In this document: in pieces, positions 46,470-55,043 of the stretch
Layout: every line of letters starts with the position of its first letter
How positions within the stretch are numbered: position 1 is the stretch's first letter
NCBI RefSeq assembly: GCF_008692605.1
Contig: NZ_LFCT01000027.1
Coordinates: forward strand, 21,436-85,435
From: Sphingobium estronivorans
GTDB lineage: Bacteria > Pseudomonadota > Alphaproteobacteria > Sphingomonadales > Sphingomonadaceae
Direction of reading: 5' to 3'
Length of the DNA: 64,000 bases
Program-made: the position numbers and the translations under genes
The notes under the pieces: model-generated
The model's input: only the letters and a program-made list of their open reading frames with translations
Databases searched by the model: none
Told to the model about the DNA's origin: nothing

Positions 46470-48299
46470 ATGGCGGGTGCTGGCGCAGACAAGGTTGTAC
46501 GAATCGGCGGGGCGACGGCGTCCCTTTCCGACACCGCGCTCTCGGTCCCGCAATTGCTGGCGGGGGGACGGCTCGACTATCTGATCTTCGACTATCTGGC
46601 CGAAGGGTCGATGGGCATTTTCGGCGGGATGCAGGCGGCCGATCCGACGGCAGGTTATGGCACCGATTTCCTGACGGTGCATGTCGGCCCTCATCTCCAT
46701 GAGATTGCCGCGCAGGGGGTGAAGATCGTCGCCAATGCCGGGGGCGTCAATCCGGCCGGGCTGGCCTCCGCGCTCGAACGGCTGATCGCGGACGCAGGCC
46801 TGTCGCTCAGCGTCGCCTATGTCGACGGCGACGACCTTCGTCCCCGGGTGGCTGAATTGCGCGCGGCGGGGCATCGCGACATGTTCACTGGAGCCGGCTT
46901 TCCCGACGCGGTTATCAGCGCCAACGCCTATCTCGGCGGATTCCCGATCGCGGCGGCGCTGGCGAAGGGCGCGGACATCGTCGTCACCGGGCGCGTGGTG
47001 GACAGCGCCCTGGCGTTGGGGCCGCTGATTCATGAATTCGGCTGGGGTGCGGACGACCTCGACCTGCTGGCGGCGGGAACGCTGGCCGGACATCTGCTCG
47101 AATGCGGCGCGCAGATCACCGGCGGCACCTTCACCGATTGGCGCGACGTGCCCGACTGGGCGAATATCGGCTTTCCCATCGGCGAATGCCACGCCGACGG
47201 CAGCGTCGTGATCACCAAGCCGGAAGGGACCGGCGGGCTGGTGTCGGTCGGCACGGTGGCCGAACAGCTTTTGTACGAAGTTAGCGACCCCGCCGACTAT
47301 ATCGTGGCGGACGTCCGTTGCGACTTCAGCGCCGTGACGCTGGACCAGATCGGCGAGAACCGGGTGCGGGTGAGGGGCGCGCGCGGTCGCGCGCCGACCG
47401 ACAGCTACAAGGTGTGCGTCATCTTTGACGGCGGCTGGCGCAGCGTCGCCTATCAGCCGATCATCGGAGAAGATGCCGCCGAAAAGGCGCAGCGACAGGG
47501 GCAGGCGCTGTTCGCGCGGGCGCGGCAATTGCTGCGCGCGCAAAATCTGCCCGATTTTTCCCTGACCGACACGGTTCTGATCGGCGGCGAGGCGAGTTTC
47601 GGCGCGCATGGCCGGCAGGGGGGGACGCGGGAACTGATTAGCAAGCTGGTTGTCGATCATCCGGACCGGCGCGGCGCGGAAATCTTCGCGCGGGAACAAT
47701 GGGCGGGCATTTCGGGGATGTCGGTCGGAACCTCGATCAACCTCGCCACCCATGTGTTGCCGAAGACGGGGACATTCCTGTTCCTGCTGGACAAGACATC
47801 CGTGACGGCGCGGATGACCTTTGCCGGGGTGACGCAGGACGTGCCGGTGGCGGCCGGACAGCCATGGACGGCGGTTCCGGTCAGCCCGGCCGCCCTATCG
47901 GTTTCCGCCGGACCGGGCAGCGTCGCGGTCGATCTGGTCCGGTTGGCCTGGGCGCGCAGCGGGGACAAGGGCCATCTTTTCAATGTCGCGGTGATCGCGC
48001 GCCGGCCCGAATATCTCCCTTGGCTGCGGGCGGCGCTGAGCGCCGAAGCGGTGAGCGACTGGTACCGGCATCTCGGCCAGGACGGCGAAGCACCGCGGGT
48101 GGATCGTTTTGAGGTACCCGGCTTTCACGCGCTCAATTTCGTGCTCCACAACGCGCTGGAGGGCGGGATCAACGCGAATACGCGGCTTGACCCGGCCGCC
48201 AAGGGCATGGCGCAGATGATGTTGCGTTTTCCCGTTCCCCTTCCCGTCGCGCTGGCCGCCGAACTGGGGTGCGGCGTGACACTTGAACAGGACATTTGA
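46470..48299 (+). CDS. AtuA-like acyclic terpene utilisation family protein (DUF1446)
   Basis: A 609-residue protein of the AtuA/DUF1446 family. The N-terminal domain shows VRIGGATASLSDTALSVPQLLAGGRLDYLIFDYLAEGSMG, IVANAGGVNPAGLASALERL and DIVVTGRVVDSALALGPLIHEFGW. The fused C-terminal domain has the block LVRLAWARSGDKGHLFNVAVIARRPEYLPWL, often a separate small protein. The founding member is in citronellol/geraniol degradation in Pseudomonas, but its reaction is not well defined. Divergent from a Crp/Fnr gene, it heads a four-gene operon with COQ4-like, class II aldolase and amidohydrolase genes. An isoprenoid-like or branched-chain substrate is an inference. Confidence 0.9.
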   Translation: MAGAGADKVVRIGGATASLSDTALSVPQLLAGGRLDYLIFDYLAEGSMGIFGGMQAADPTAGYGTDFLTVHVGPHLHEIAAQGVKIVANAGGVNPAGLASALERLIADAGLSLSVAYVDGDDLRPRVAELRAAGHRDMFTGAGFPDAVISANAYLGGFPIAAALAKGADIVVTGRVVDSALALGPLIHEFGWGADDLDLLAAGTLAGHLLECGAQITGGTFTDWRDVPDWANIGFPIGECHADGSVVITKPEGTGGLVSVGTVAEQLLYEVSDPADYIVADVRCDFSAVTLDQIGENRVRVRGARGRAPTDSYKVCVIFDGGWRSVAYQPIIGEDAAEKAQRQGQALFARARQLLRAQNLPDFSLTDTVLIGGEASFGAHGRQGGTRELISKLVVDHPDRRGAEIFAREQWAGISGMSVGTSINLATHVLPKTGTFLFLLDKTSVTARMTFAGVTQDVPVAAGQPWTAVPVSPAALSVSAGPGSVAVDLVRLAWARSGDKGHLFNVAVIARRPEYLPWLRAALSAEAVSDWYRHLGQDGEAPRVDRFEVPGFHALNFVLHNALEGGINANTRLDPAAKGMAQMMLRFPVPLPVALAAELGCGVTLEQDI

Positions 48300-48301
48300 A
48301 C

Positions 48302-49108
48302 ATGGCTGACTATTCCTATCTGATGAGCGGGATCGAGAAAGTTTCGACCGACAGCAGCGTGCTGATCAGTTCGTCCCGCTATCTCAATGATGCGCGGGTG
48401 CGCGATTGGGTGGCCACGCACCTGTTGCGTCGGAACGGACCGGATATTCCGACGCCGTCGGATTCGATCCAGCTCGTCCAGATCCTGCGGGAAGTACAGG
48501 ATATCGACCATATCAACGCCCTTTTCGCAGCGGAGCGGCAGAAGAATCCCGCCCTTGATGCGTGGTTCAAAGAAGGCTTTGTCTCCACCTTCGGTCTGGA
48601 TGAGCTGAAGGATTACGGCCCGGAGACGGTGGGCGGCATCTTCTACGCGCAGCTCACCGACAATGGTCTTCAGGTCGATATTGTCCCGCCCTTCACGCCG
48701 CGCAACGATTATGAATATTTCCAGCTTCGCGCCGGACAGACGCACGATCTGGAGCATATCCTTGGCGGGGGTGGGTTCGATTTTATCGGCGAGCTGGTGC
48801 CCTATTATATGCGGTTGACCAATTTGTTCGTCCATATGAGTCCTGAACTGGCGGGCGAACTGTCGGCTTTTTCCATCCTGGGATCGACGCGGATCATCAC
48901 CCGCGCCGTGCTGCATTATCCCCAAACCTGGCTGGTTACGCAGAACGCGGTCGAGCGCGGCGCGAAGGTCGGCCGGGAATCCGCGCCGATCTATATGATG
49001 CGCTACGAAGATGTGCTCGGGCTGACACCGCAAGCCGCGCGGGAAGCGCTGGGCATCAAGGGCGTTCAGCTTGCCGATACGGCCGCAGCATCGGCCCAAT
49101 GGTGCTGA
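48302..49108 (+). CDS. COQ4-like protein
   Basis: A 268-residue protein with the COQ4 family motif HDLEHILGGGG (HD-x2-H). This motif binds Zn or another metal in COQ4, the enzyme that removes C1 of the ubiquinone precursor by oxidative decarboxylation. Flanking helices are VQDIDHINALFAAERQKNPALDAWF and YYMRLTNLFVHMSPELAGELS. The start ATG follows AGGA by nine bases, two bases after the AtuA stop. As it lies in a catabolic operon with no other ubiquinone genes, it may act on a ring substrate resembling the quinone precursor, such as oxidative decarboxylation of an aromatic acid. This is inference. Confidence 0.85.
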   Translation: MADYSYLMSGIEKVSTDSSVLISSSRYLNDARVRDWVATHLLRRNGPDIPTPSDSIQLVQILREVQDIDHINALFAAERQKNPALDAWFKEGFVSTFGLDELKDYGPETVGGIFYAQLTDNGLQVDIVPPFTPRNDYEYFQLRAGQTHDLEHILGGGGFDFIGELVPYYMRLTNLFVHMSPELAGELSAFSILGSTRIITRAVLHYPQTWLVTQNAVERGAKVGRESAPIYMMRYEDVLGLTPQAAREALGIKGVQLADTAAASAQWC

Positions 49109-49128
49109 GCGGTTAGGAGAGACTTGAA

Positions 49129-49899
49129 ATGGAAATGTCGCAGCGACGCATCCCTACACTTGCGGAACTGGCGCCCATGCCGGGCCGCTACCCGTTGATC
49201 CCGGACCTGACGGCGCGCCAGCAACTCGCCCTGCTGTGCCGGGCGCTCCATCGCGAAGGCTATGACGATCATATCGCCGGGCATATCACGCTGGCCGAAC
49301 CGGACGGCAGCTTTCTCGTCAATCCCTGGGAACTGGCCTGGGATGAACTGACCGCATCCGATATCATCCGCGTGGACGGCAGCGGGCGTGTCATCGAAGG
49401 CGACTGGAACGTCACGCCGGCCATCGGACTCCATCTGGCCGTCCACCATCGCCGTCACAATCTGCGCGTCGTGATCCACAATCATTCGCGTTGGGGTTCG
49501 GTCTGGTCGGCTTCGGGCCGTATCCCGCCGGTTTACGACCAGACATCGGGCCAGGTGGATGAGGATCCGGTGTTGTACGATGAATATGCCGGAACGGTCG
49601 ATGGCGCGGAAGAGGCACAGGCCGCCGCCGAGGCGCTTGGACAGGGCAAGTGGGCGCTGCTCAAGAACCATGGCGTGTTCATCGTCGCTGAGAATCTGCG
49701 TCAGGCGCATCTGCGCGCGATCACGCTGGAACATCGCTGCCGGCTGGCCTGGCATGTCGAAGCGCTTGGCGAAGGTCAGCCGATCACCGATCCCGAAAGC
49801 CTGCGCGTCGTGCAAATGTCCGACCCGATGGGCTTTCCGTTCCTGTGGGAAGCCATGGCCCGGCGAGAAATTCGCCGGGACAGGTCTGTGCTCGACTGA
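49129..49899 (+). CDS. Class II aldolase/adducin family protein
   Basis: Zn-dependent aldolase-fold protein of 256 residues. Key blocks are LALLCRALHREGYDDHIAGHITL, VNPWELAWDELTASDIIRVD, the metal His pair in VVIHNHSRWGSVWSA and the third His in LLKNHGVFIVAE. The catalytic Glu of fuculose aldolase is replaced in this adducin-type subgroup, so it may be a decarboxylase or hydratase. A strong ribosome site (TAGGAGAGACTTGAA) precedes it. Third gene of the AtuA operon. It would make or cleave a C-C bond next to a carbonyl in the pathway. Confidence 0.9.
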   Translation: MEMSQRRIPTLAELAPMPGRYPLIPDLTARQQLALLCRALHREGYDDHIAGHITLAEPDGSFLVNPWELAWDELTASDIIRVDGSGRVIEGDWNVTPAIGLHLAVHHRRHNLRVVIHNHSRWGSVWSASGRIPPVYDQTSGQVDEDPVLYDEYAGTVDGAEEAQAAAEALGQGKWALLKNHGVFIVAENLRQAHLRAITLEHRCRLAWHVEALGEGQPITDPESLRVVQMSDPMGFPFLWEAMARREIRRDRSVLD

Positions 49900-49957
49900 T
49901 TGGCGCGCGGTCGCAAGCCCGCCTGCCACCATGCTCTGATCAAAGGAAGAACGATAT

Positions 49958-51691
49958 ATGTCCGCAACGAAGATCGCGGCCGGCCATCGCCCGCGATGGC
50001 GGGGCATGGGCGCCCTCACGGCCCTATTGCTCGCATCGTCATCGCCTGCGTCCGCCCGGGTCGTCGCTGACGCGATCTACACCAATGGCGTGATCCGGAC
50101 AATGGAAGCGCCGGACGATGTCGCTCAGGCCGTGGCGATCCGCCAAGGGCGGATCGTGGCGGTCGGGTCAACCAAAGCCGTGCTCGCTTACCGTGGATCG
50201 GGCACCCGCATCGTCGATCTGCACGGCAAGACGATGCTGCCGGGCTTCATCGACGCCCATGGGCATCTTTCGATGCTGGCGAGTTTGATCGATTTTGCCG
50301 ATTTGTCGCCGCCGCCGGTCGCGGGCGTTCGCGATATTGCCTCGCTCCAGTCGACCTTGCGCAAATATGTCGCCGAACGGGCCATTCCCGCCGGCCAATG
50401 GGTGCAGGGTTTCGGCTATGACGATGCGGCGCTCGCCGAGCGGCGCCACCCGACCCGCCAGGAACTCGATGCCGTGTCGAGCGATCGGCCGATCATGCTG
50501 CTGCACGCCTCGGGTCATATGTTGACCGCGAACACGCGCGCCCTGGAACTGGCGGGTCTGCTGCATGATGCGCCGAACCCGACCGGCGGCGTGATCCGGC
50601 GTGAGGCGGACGGCAAGACAGCATCCGGCACGCTGGAAGAAGCCGGCATGTACCGGGTGATGGCGTTGCTGCCCAAGCCCAGCTTTGAACAGCGCCTGAC
50701 CGCGCTTCGGAAGGCGCAGGATGTCTATGCCCGCTACGGGATCACGACCGCGCAGGATGGCGCCGCTTCACCGGATGACTATGCCTTGCTCAAGGCGGCC
50801 GACGAGCAGGGCGCGCTCAAGATGGACGTGGGGGCGTTGCTGTTTTTCCGCGCACCCTGGCAGGATATGAACGCCATGCCCGTCAGCGCGCCGCGCCAGA
50901 CGCGCCTGCGCATTCTTGGCATCAAGCTGATGCTCGACGGATCGCCGCAAGGACGGACGGCGTGGCTCAAGGAACCCTATCATCATGTGCCGGATGGCCG
51001 CGCGACCAATTATCACGGCTATCGCCAGATGGAGGATAGCGAGCTTCGCGGCTGGATCGACCGGGCAGCCGATCATCACTGGCAGGTCTTCGTCCACGTC
51101 AACGGCGATGCCGCGATGCAGCAGCTGATCGATGTCACGGCCGCCGCCGACGCGGCGCGACCGGGAGCGGTGGAACGGCTGATCGCCATCCACAGCCAAA
51201 TCGTCGGTCCGGGGCAACTGGCGCGCATGAAAGCGCTGGATATTCAGCCCAGTTTCTTTGCGGCCCACGCCTTTTATTGGGGCGACTGGCATCGCGACGT
51301 GACATTGGGAGCGACGCGCGCGGCCCATATTTCGCCGATGCGCGACGCGATCGACCTCGGACTGGTGCCGTCGATCCACAATGACGCGCCAGTCGTGCCC
51401 CCGGACATCATGCGACTGGTCTGGTCGGCGGTCACGCGCACGACGCGGTCCGGCGTGCCCCTTGGGATAGAAGAGGCGGCTACACCCTATGAGGCGTTGC
51501 TGATGACGACCCGCAATGCCGCCTGGCAAATCCACGAGGATCAGGAAAAGGGCACGATTGCCGTCGGCAAACAGGCAGATCTGGTCGTGCTCGACGCGGA
51601 TCCGCTGAACGTCGACCCGGCGCGTCTGGATAGTATCCGGATCAACCGCACGATCAGCGACGGCACGGAAATCTATACTGCAAAAGACTGA
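49958..51691 (+). CDS. Amidohydrolase family protein (YtcJ/AepA-like), exported
   Basis: Metal-dependent hydrolase of 577 residues. An N-terminal Arg-containing signal (HRPRWRGMGALTALLLASSSPASA) suggests export to the periplasm. The first metal motif is LPGFIDAHGHLSM, the ring of the barrel includes HVNGDAAMQQLI and AIHSQIVGPGQL, and the last Asp region is GLVPSIHNDAPVVPPDIM. The C-terminal composite domain ends EKGTIAVGKQADLVVLDADPL. This subgroup contains N-substituted formamide deformylases and related enzymes with broad substrates. Last gene of the AtuA operon, so it may hydrolyse an amide or lactone outside the cytoplasm. Confidence 0.9.
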   Translation: MSATKIAAGHRPRWRGMGALTALLLASSSPASARVVADAIYTNGVIRTMEAPDDVAQAVAIRQGRIVAVGSTKAVLAYRGSGTRIVDLHGKTMLPGFIDAHGHLSMLASLIDFADLSPPPVAGVRDIASLQSTLRKYVAERAIPAGQWVQGFGYDDAALAERRHPTRQELDAVSSDRPIMLLHASGHMLTANTRALELAGLLHDAPNPTGGVIRREADGKTASGTLEEAGMYRVMALLPKPSFEQRLTALRKAQDVYARYGITTAQDGAASPDDYALLKAADEQGALKMDVGALLFFRAPWQDMNAMPVSAPRQTRLRILGIKLMLDGSPQGRTAWLKEPYHHVPDGRATNYHGYRQMEDSELRGWIDRAADHHWQVFVHVNGDAAMQQLIDVTAAADAARPGAVERLIAIHSQIVGPGQLARMKALDIQPSFFAAHAFYWGDWHRDVTLGATRAAHISPMRDAIDLGLVPSIHNDAPVVPPDIMRLVWSAVTRTTRSGVPLGIEEAATPYEALLMTTRNAAWQIHEDQEKGTIAVGKQADLVVLDADPLNVDPARLDSIRINRTISDGTEIYTAKD

Positions 51692-51811
51692 AAATGAGCG
51701 CGTTTTGTAAAAGGGCCGCGCCGTCGTCAGCCGATCCGCTCGTTGACCGCTTGGGGGCGGATGTCCTCCCTTGTCATCCATCTATCTATTTGGCGTGTTC
51801 CCTGGATTGAC

Positions 51812-51837
51812 GGAACCCCGCGCTGAGCGCAGGGTCC
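51812..51837. terminator. Imperfect hairpin after the amidohydrolase operon
   Basis: GGAACCCCGCGCT and AGCGCAGGGTCC pair with one bulge and one mismatch around a very short loop. No T-run follows, so it may be a repetitive extragenic palindrome rather than a terminator. Confidence 0.35.
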
Positions 51838-51980
51838 ATCACCGCAATCGAACAGAGCGAGATGGTATGCCGCCAAGCCATCTCTGATCACGGGCAGCTT
51901 AAACTTGCGCCAACAGGAAATCCGAAAGAGGGGGTCAAATCGCCTTGGCCCCCTATCGATACGAATAAAATGGAGTGGCT

Positions 51981-53081
51981 GTGTCAAATCATGAACTCGA
52001 TCGCGAGCATTTGCTCAACATCCTCTATGAGAGCCTCTCCGCGATCCCGGCATGGCACGAATTTTTAATCGCAGCGGGCGAGACGTTCGCGTCGCCTTAT
52101 GTATCGCTTATCCTTGATGCGCGCGTCTATGGCGATGGTTGCGAACCCGTGATCATGTTGAACATGGACGATGCCGGCGAAGCGGTGAAGGCGCTTCATC
52201 GATCCGGCTTCTTCCGGGCGGGCGCGGAGGATCAACCCGATGAGCACAGCCAGGTCGCCCTGACCGGCAGCGTATCCGGAATAGCGGGCGGCGTCGCGCG
52301 CGTGCTTACCGTGTCGATGAACTGCCGGGAATATGGCCTGGCCCATTTCACCTTATGGCGCGATCAGGCCGGCGATCCATTCGACGGAAAGACCCGCAGG
52401 CTGCTGAAGGAACTGGTCCCTTCGTTCCAACGGGCACTCAAGCTGTTTTTCCAGACTGTCGGGCTGCAAAGGCGGCTGCTCATGTCCACGGCTGCGCTGG
52501 AAACGAGCGGCATCGGCATCATTCTGGCGACGCCGGACGGAACGATGCTCATGACCAACTCGATTGCCGACGTCATTCTCGCCGAGGGAGCGGGCATGTG
52601 TCTGTTTCGCGGCAAGCTGAAGGCAACCAATGCCGATGATACGGCCCGCCTGCTGAACGAATTGCGCCTGATGGCCGCCGAACAACAGGCCGAAGCGGAT
52701 TGGCGCGTTTACGCCCCGCTGGCGTTGCGCCGGCCGGAAGGTTTCCTGCCCCTGACCGTAATCGTCCGCCCCGGCCCGGCCTTCCATCCGCTGAGGAACC
52801 CGTTGCAGCGCACGGCTTTGCTGATCCTGCGGGATCCTGAGCACCGGCCGATCATCCCGGCCAGCACCCTTTCGCATCTGTTCGGGCTCACTCCGGCAGA
52901 AGCCTTGCTGGCGAGTGAGATCGCGCGGGGCGCCAGCGTGGAGGAGGCTGCAAACCATATCGGCATCAGCCGAAATACGGCTCGCAGCCAGCTTCAGTCG
53001 GTATTCCTCAAGACCGGCACCAATCGCCAGGGCGAACTGGTGCGCATGTTGTTGAGTTCGGCGGCGTCCCTATCGACATAA
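51981..53081 (+). CDS. LuxR-type helix-turn-helix transcriptional regulator
   Basis: Regulator of 366 residues. The C-terminal LuxR/FixJ HTH is LFGLTPAEALLASEIARGASVEEAANHIGISRNTARSQLQSVFLKTGTNRQGELVRMLLS. The N-terminal 280 residues have a GAF/PAS-like look (GIGIILATPDGTMLMTNSIADVILAEG, PLTVIVRPG) without an acyl-homoserine-lactone domain. A GTG start is supported by GGAG five bases upstream; another GTG two codons before is possible. It follows the AtuA operon by 289 bp and faces the TPP enzyme. It probably controls nearby catabolic genes in response to a small molecule. A tandem repeat runs through its stop codon. Confidence 0.88.
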   Translation: MSNHELDREHLLNILYESLSAIPAWHEFLIAAGETFASPYVSLILDARVYGDGCEPVIMLNMDDAGEAVKALHRSGFFRAGAEDQPDEHSQVALTGSVSGIAGGVARVLTVSMNCREYGLAHFTLWRDQAGDPFDGKTRRLLKELVPSFQRALKLFFQTVGLQRRLLMSTAALETSGIGIILATPDGTMLMTNSIADVILAEGAGMCLFRGKLKATNADDTARLLNELRLMAAEQQAEADWRVYAPLALRRPEGFLPLTVIVRPGPAFHPLRNPLQRTALLILRDPEHRPIIPASTLSHLFGLTPAEALLASEIARGASVEEAANHIGISRNTARSQLQSVFLKTGTNRQGELVRMLLSSAASLST

Positions 53082-53115
53082 GGCCCTATCGACATAAGGC
53101 CTTGTCAACATCAGG
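53068..53115. repeat. Three tandem 16-bp repeats at the luxR stop codon
   Basis: Two identical units CCCTATCGACATAAGG are followed by a third with 12 of 16 matches (CCTTGTCAACATCAGG). Two shortened GTCGACAGG-like units follow. The luxR stop codon TAA lies in the first unit. It fills the gap between convergent genes. Confidence 0.75.
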
Positions 53116-53140
53116 CCGGTCGACAGGTCCGCCGACAGGT

Positions 53141-54754
53141 TCACAAGCCCAGCGGCGCCATGTTCTTCATGTCGATTTCGATCAGCGAAGGGCCTTCCAC
53201 TGCTACCGAGCGGGCCACCGCCGCTTCGAAATCCCGCGGATTGTCGACGCGCTCAGCAGGCATGCCCATGCCCTGTCCGATAGTGACGAAATCCGGCGTA
53301 TGCAGATCGACGCCAAAGACCGAAACCTTGTTCATCTGCTGAAGAGTCTTGAGAATCTGGTAGCCATTGCTGTTGAATATGAGGAGCGTCACCGGCGCCT
53401 TCATCTCCACGGCGGTCGCCAGTTCGCCCAGATTCAGCATCACGCCGCCGTCCCCGTGGACCGCGATCGTTCGGCGGCCGGTGCCGAGGGCCATGCCGAT
53501 CGCCAGCGGTAGAGCGGGACCGATCGCCAGGCTGGTGCTGTAGGTGAAGCCCCGGAAGGTCCGCACCGGAAGCCGGTAGCTGCCCCAACTGTTGCCGACC
53601 ATCGTCGCGTCGCACACGATGTTGCGATCCGCGGGCAAAGCCCTGTCCAGCGCGTCACACAGCGCGACATGATCGACGCCGATGCGCTCCGCACTGTCGG
53701 CCAGCAAATCGGCCGCCACATTCCGGGCCAGATCGCTGTAGCCAGGATCGACCTGTCCCGGAGCGCAGGCCTGGCGCAGCGCGACAAGCGCCTCCTCCGC
53801 GTCGCCGACGATACCCACCGCCGCCGGGTAATTGCGCCCGATCATTTCGGGATCGGCGTCGATCTGGATCAACTGCTTGCCCAGCGGCAAGGACCAGAAG
53901 CCCGAAGGAACAGCCTGAAAGCGCGTTCCCACCGCCAGCACCAGATCGGCTTCTTCGAGCAGCCGGCGGAAAGGCGGATATTGGGTGCCCGACCCGACGA
54001 CCAAAGGATGATCGGTGGCAATCGCACTGCGACCATTGGGGGTCGTCACCACCGGAGCGCCCAGATGATCGACCAGCGCCCGGACAGCCTCCTCCGCGCC
54101 GCCCCGGACGCAGCCGCCACCCAGCCAGAGGAGAGGCCGACGCGCCTTGGCAAGGAGTTCCGCTGCCTTGGCGATGGCCGATTCCTGCGGCATGATCCGC
54201 GGAACCGCAGCCATGGCCGGGCGGTCGGCAGGGCACAGTTCATCCAGCACATCGGAGGGAATTTCGATCGCGCCCGGCTGCGGCCGGCCCGTGAGAATAT
54301 CGCGCGCCAATGCGATCATGGTCGGCACGATCTCATGGGCATAGCGCACCTGATCGGCGCGGCGCGTCACGGTCTTCAACATTGCCAGCTGGTTGCTGGC
54401 ATCATGGATCGCCCCCTTTTCGCGCCGCAGCCAGCAGCGATTGATCTGGGTGGTGATCAGCAGCACCGGCGATGAGGCGAAGCCCGCCTCGTAAAGCCCG
54501 TTCATCGCGTTGGCCGTTCCGGGGCCCGTGCTGACGATGGCGACGCCCAATTTGCCGGTCGCCCGCGCATAGCCGTCGGCGGCGTGAACGGCGCCGGCTT
54601 CATGGCGGGCACCGATGACACGAATGCTATTGGAATGGCTCAGCGCTTCGTAGAGCGCCAGATTCTGCTGGCTCGGCACACCGAACACATGGTCCACGCC
54701 GAGCGCTTCCAGCGCCGCGCACACTGCCTCGCCGCCGTTCATCTCCTGCTTCAT
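53141..54754 (-). CDS. Thiamine-pyrophosphate-dependent enzyme (acetolactate synthase/benzoylformate decarboxylase type)
   Basis: TPP enzyme of 537 residues with all three domains. The N-terminal PYR domain has catalytic Glu52 in GARHEAGAVHAADGYARATG and STGPGTANAMNGL. The middle domain reads RRPLLWLGGGCVRGGAEEAV. The PP domain has the TPP motif HGDGGVMLNLGELATAVEMKAPVTLLIFNSNGY (GDG to N). It could decarboxylate a 2-oxo-acid, carboligate, or cleave an oxalyl or cyclic-dione-like intermediate. FAD-binding residues of true acetolactate synthase are not evident. It has a good ribosome site (GAGAGGTGGATC) and is monocistronic, convergent with the LuxR gene. Confidence 0.92.
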   Translation of the reverse strand: MKQEMNGGEAVCAALEALGVDHVFGVPSQQNLALYEALSHSNSIRVIGARHEAGAVHAADGYARATGKLGVAIVSTGPGTANAMNGLYEAGFASSPVLLITTQINRCWLRREKGAIHDASNQLAMLKTVTRRADQVRYAHEIVPTMIALARDILTGRPQPGAIEIPSDVLDELCPADRPAMAAVPRIMPQESAIAKAAELLAKARRPLLWLGGGCVRGGAEEAVRALVDHLGAPVVTTPNGRSAIATDHPLVVGSGTQYPPFRRLLEEADLVLAVGTRFQAVPSGFWSLPLGKQLIQIDADPEMIGRNYPAAVGIVGDAEEALVALRQACAPGQVDPGYSDLARNVAADLLADSAERIGVDHVALCDALDRALPADRNIVCDATMVGNSWGSYRLPVRTFRGFTYSTSLAIGPALPLAIGMALGTGRRTIAVHGDGGVMLNLGELATAVEMKAPVTLLIFNSNGYQILKTLQQMNKVSVFGVDLHTPDFVTIGQGMGMPAERVDNPRDFEAAVARSVAVEGPSLIEIDMKNMAPLGL

Positions 54755-54977
54755 GATCCACCTCTCATCTTATCTGAAATCGGAAAAAGGAGGGCAGCAA
54801 TTCGGTTAGCCGTCGTCCGCCCCCGCGCCTGACTTTATGCCAAGCCGATCGTTCGTTTCAGATATGTCCGGTTATCGGTACCGATCATCATTCAAACGCA
54901 TGATGCGGTGAATTGCCCGTGGAAAATTGCGCAAAGATCATAGTGGAAGAGGCGGTGCGCGGAGATGCTCGATTGCA

Positions 54978-55032
54978 AGCGCGTTGAAGCGGACAGGTTG
55001 CCTCCCCTGCCCGCCTCTCTTCAATTCGCGCT
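54978..55032 (-). terminator. Nested hairpin after the KstD-like gene
   Basis: The inner stem is GCGGACAGG with CCTGCCCGC (8 of 9 pairs, 8-nt loop). Outer complementary pieces GAAG/CTTC and AGCGCG/CGCGCT extend it. It starts 12 bp after the flavoprotein stop on the minus strand. It lacks a T-run. Confidence 0.5.
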
Positions 55033-55043
55033 CCGTCTTTCAA

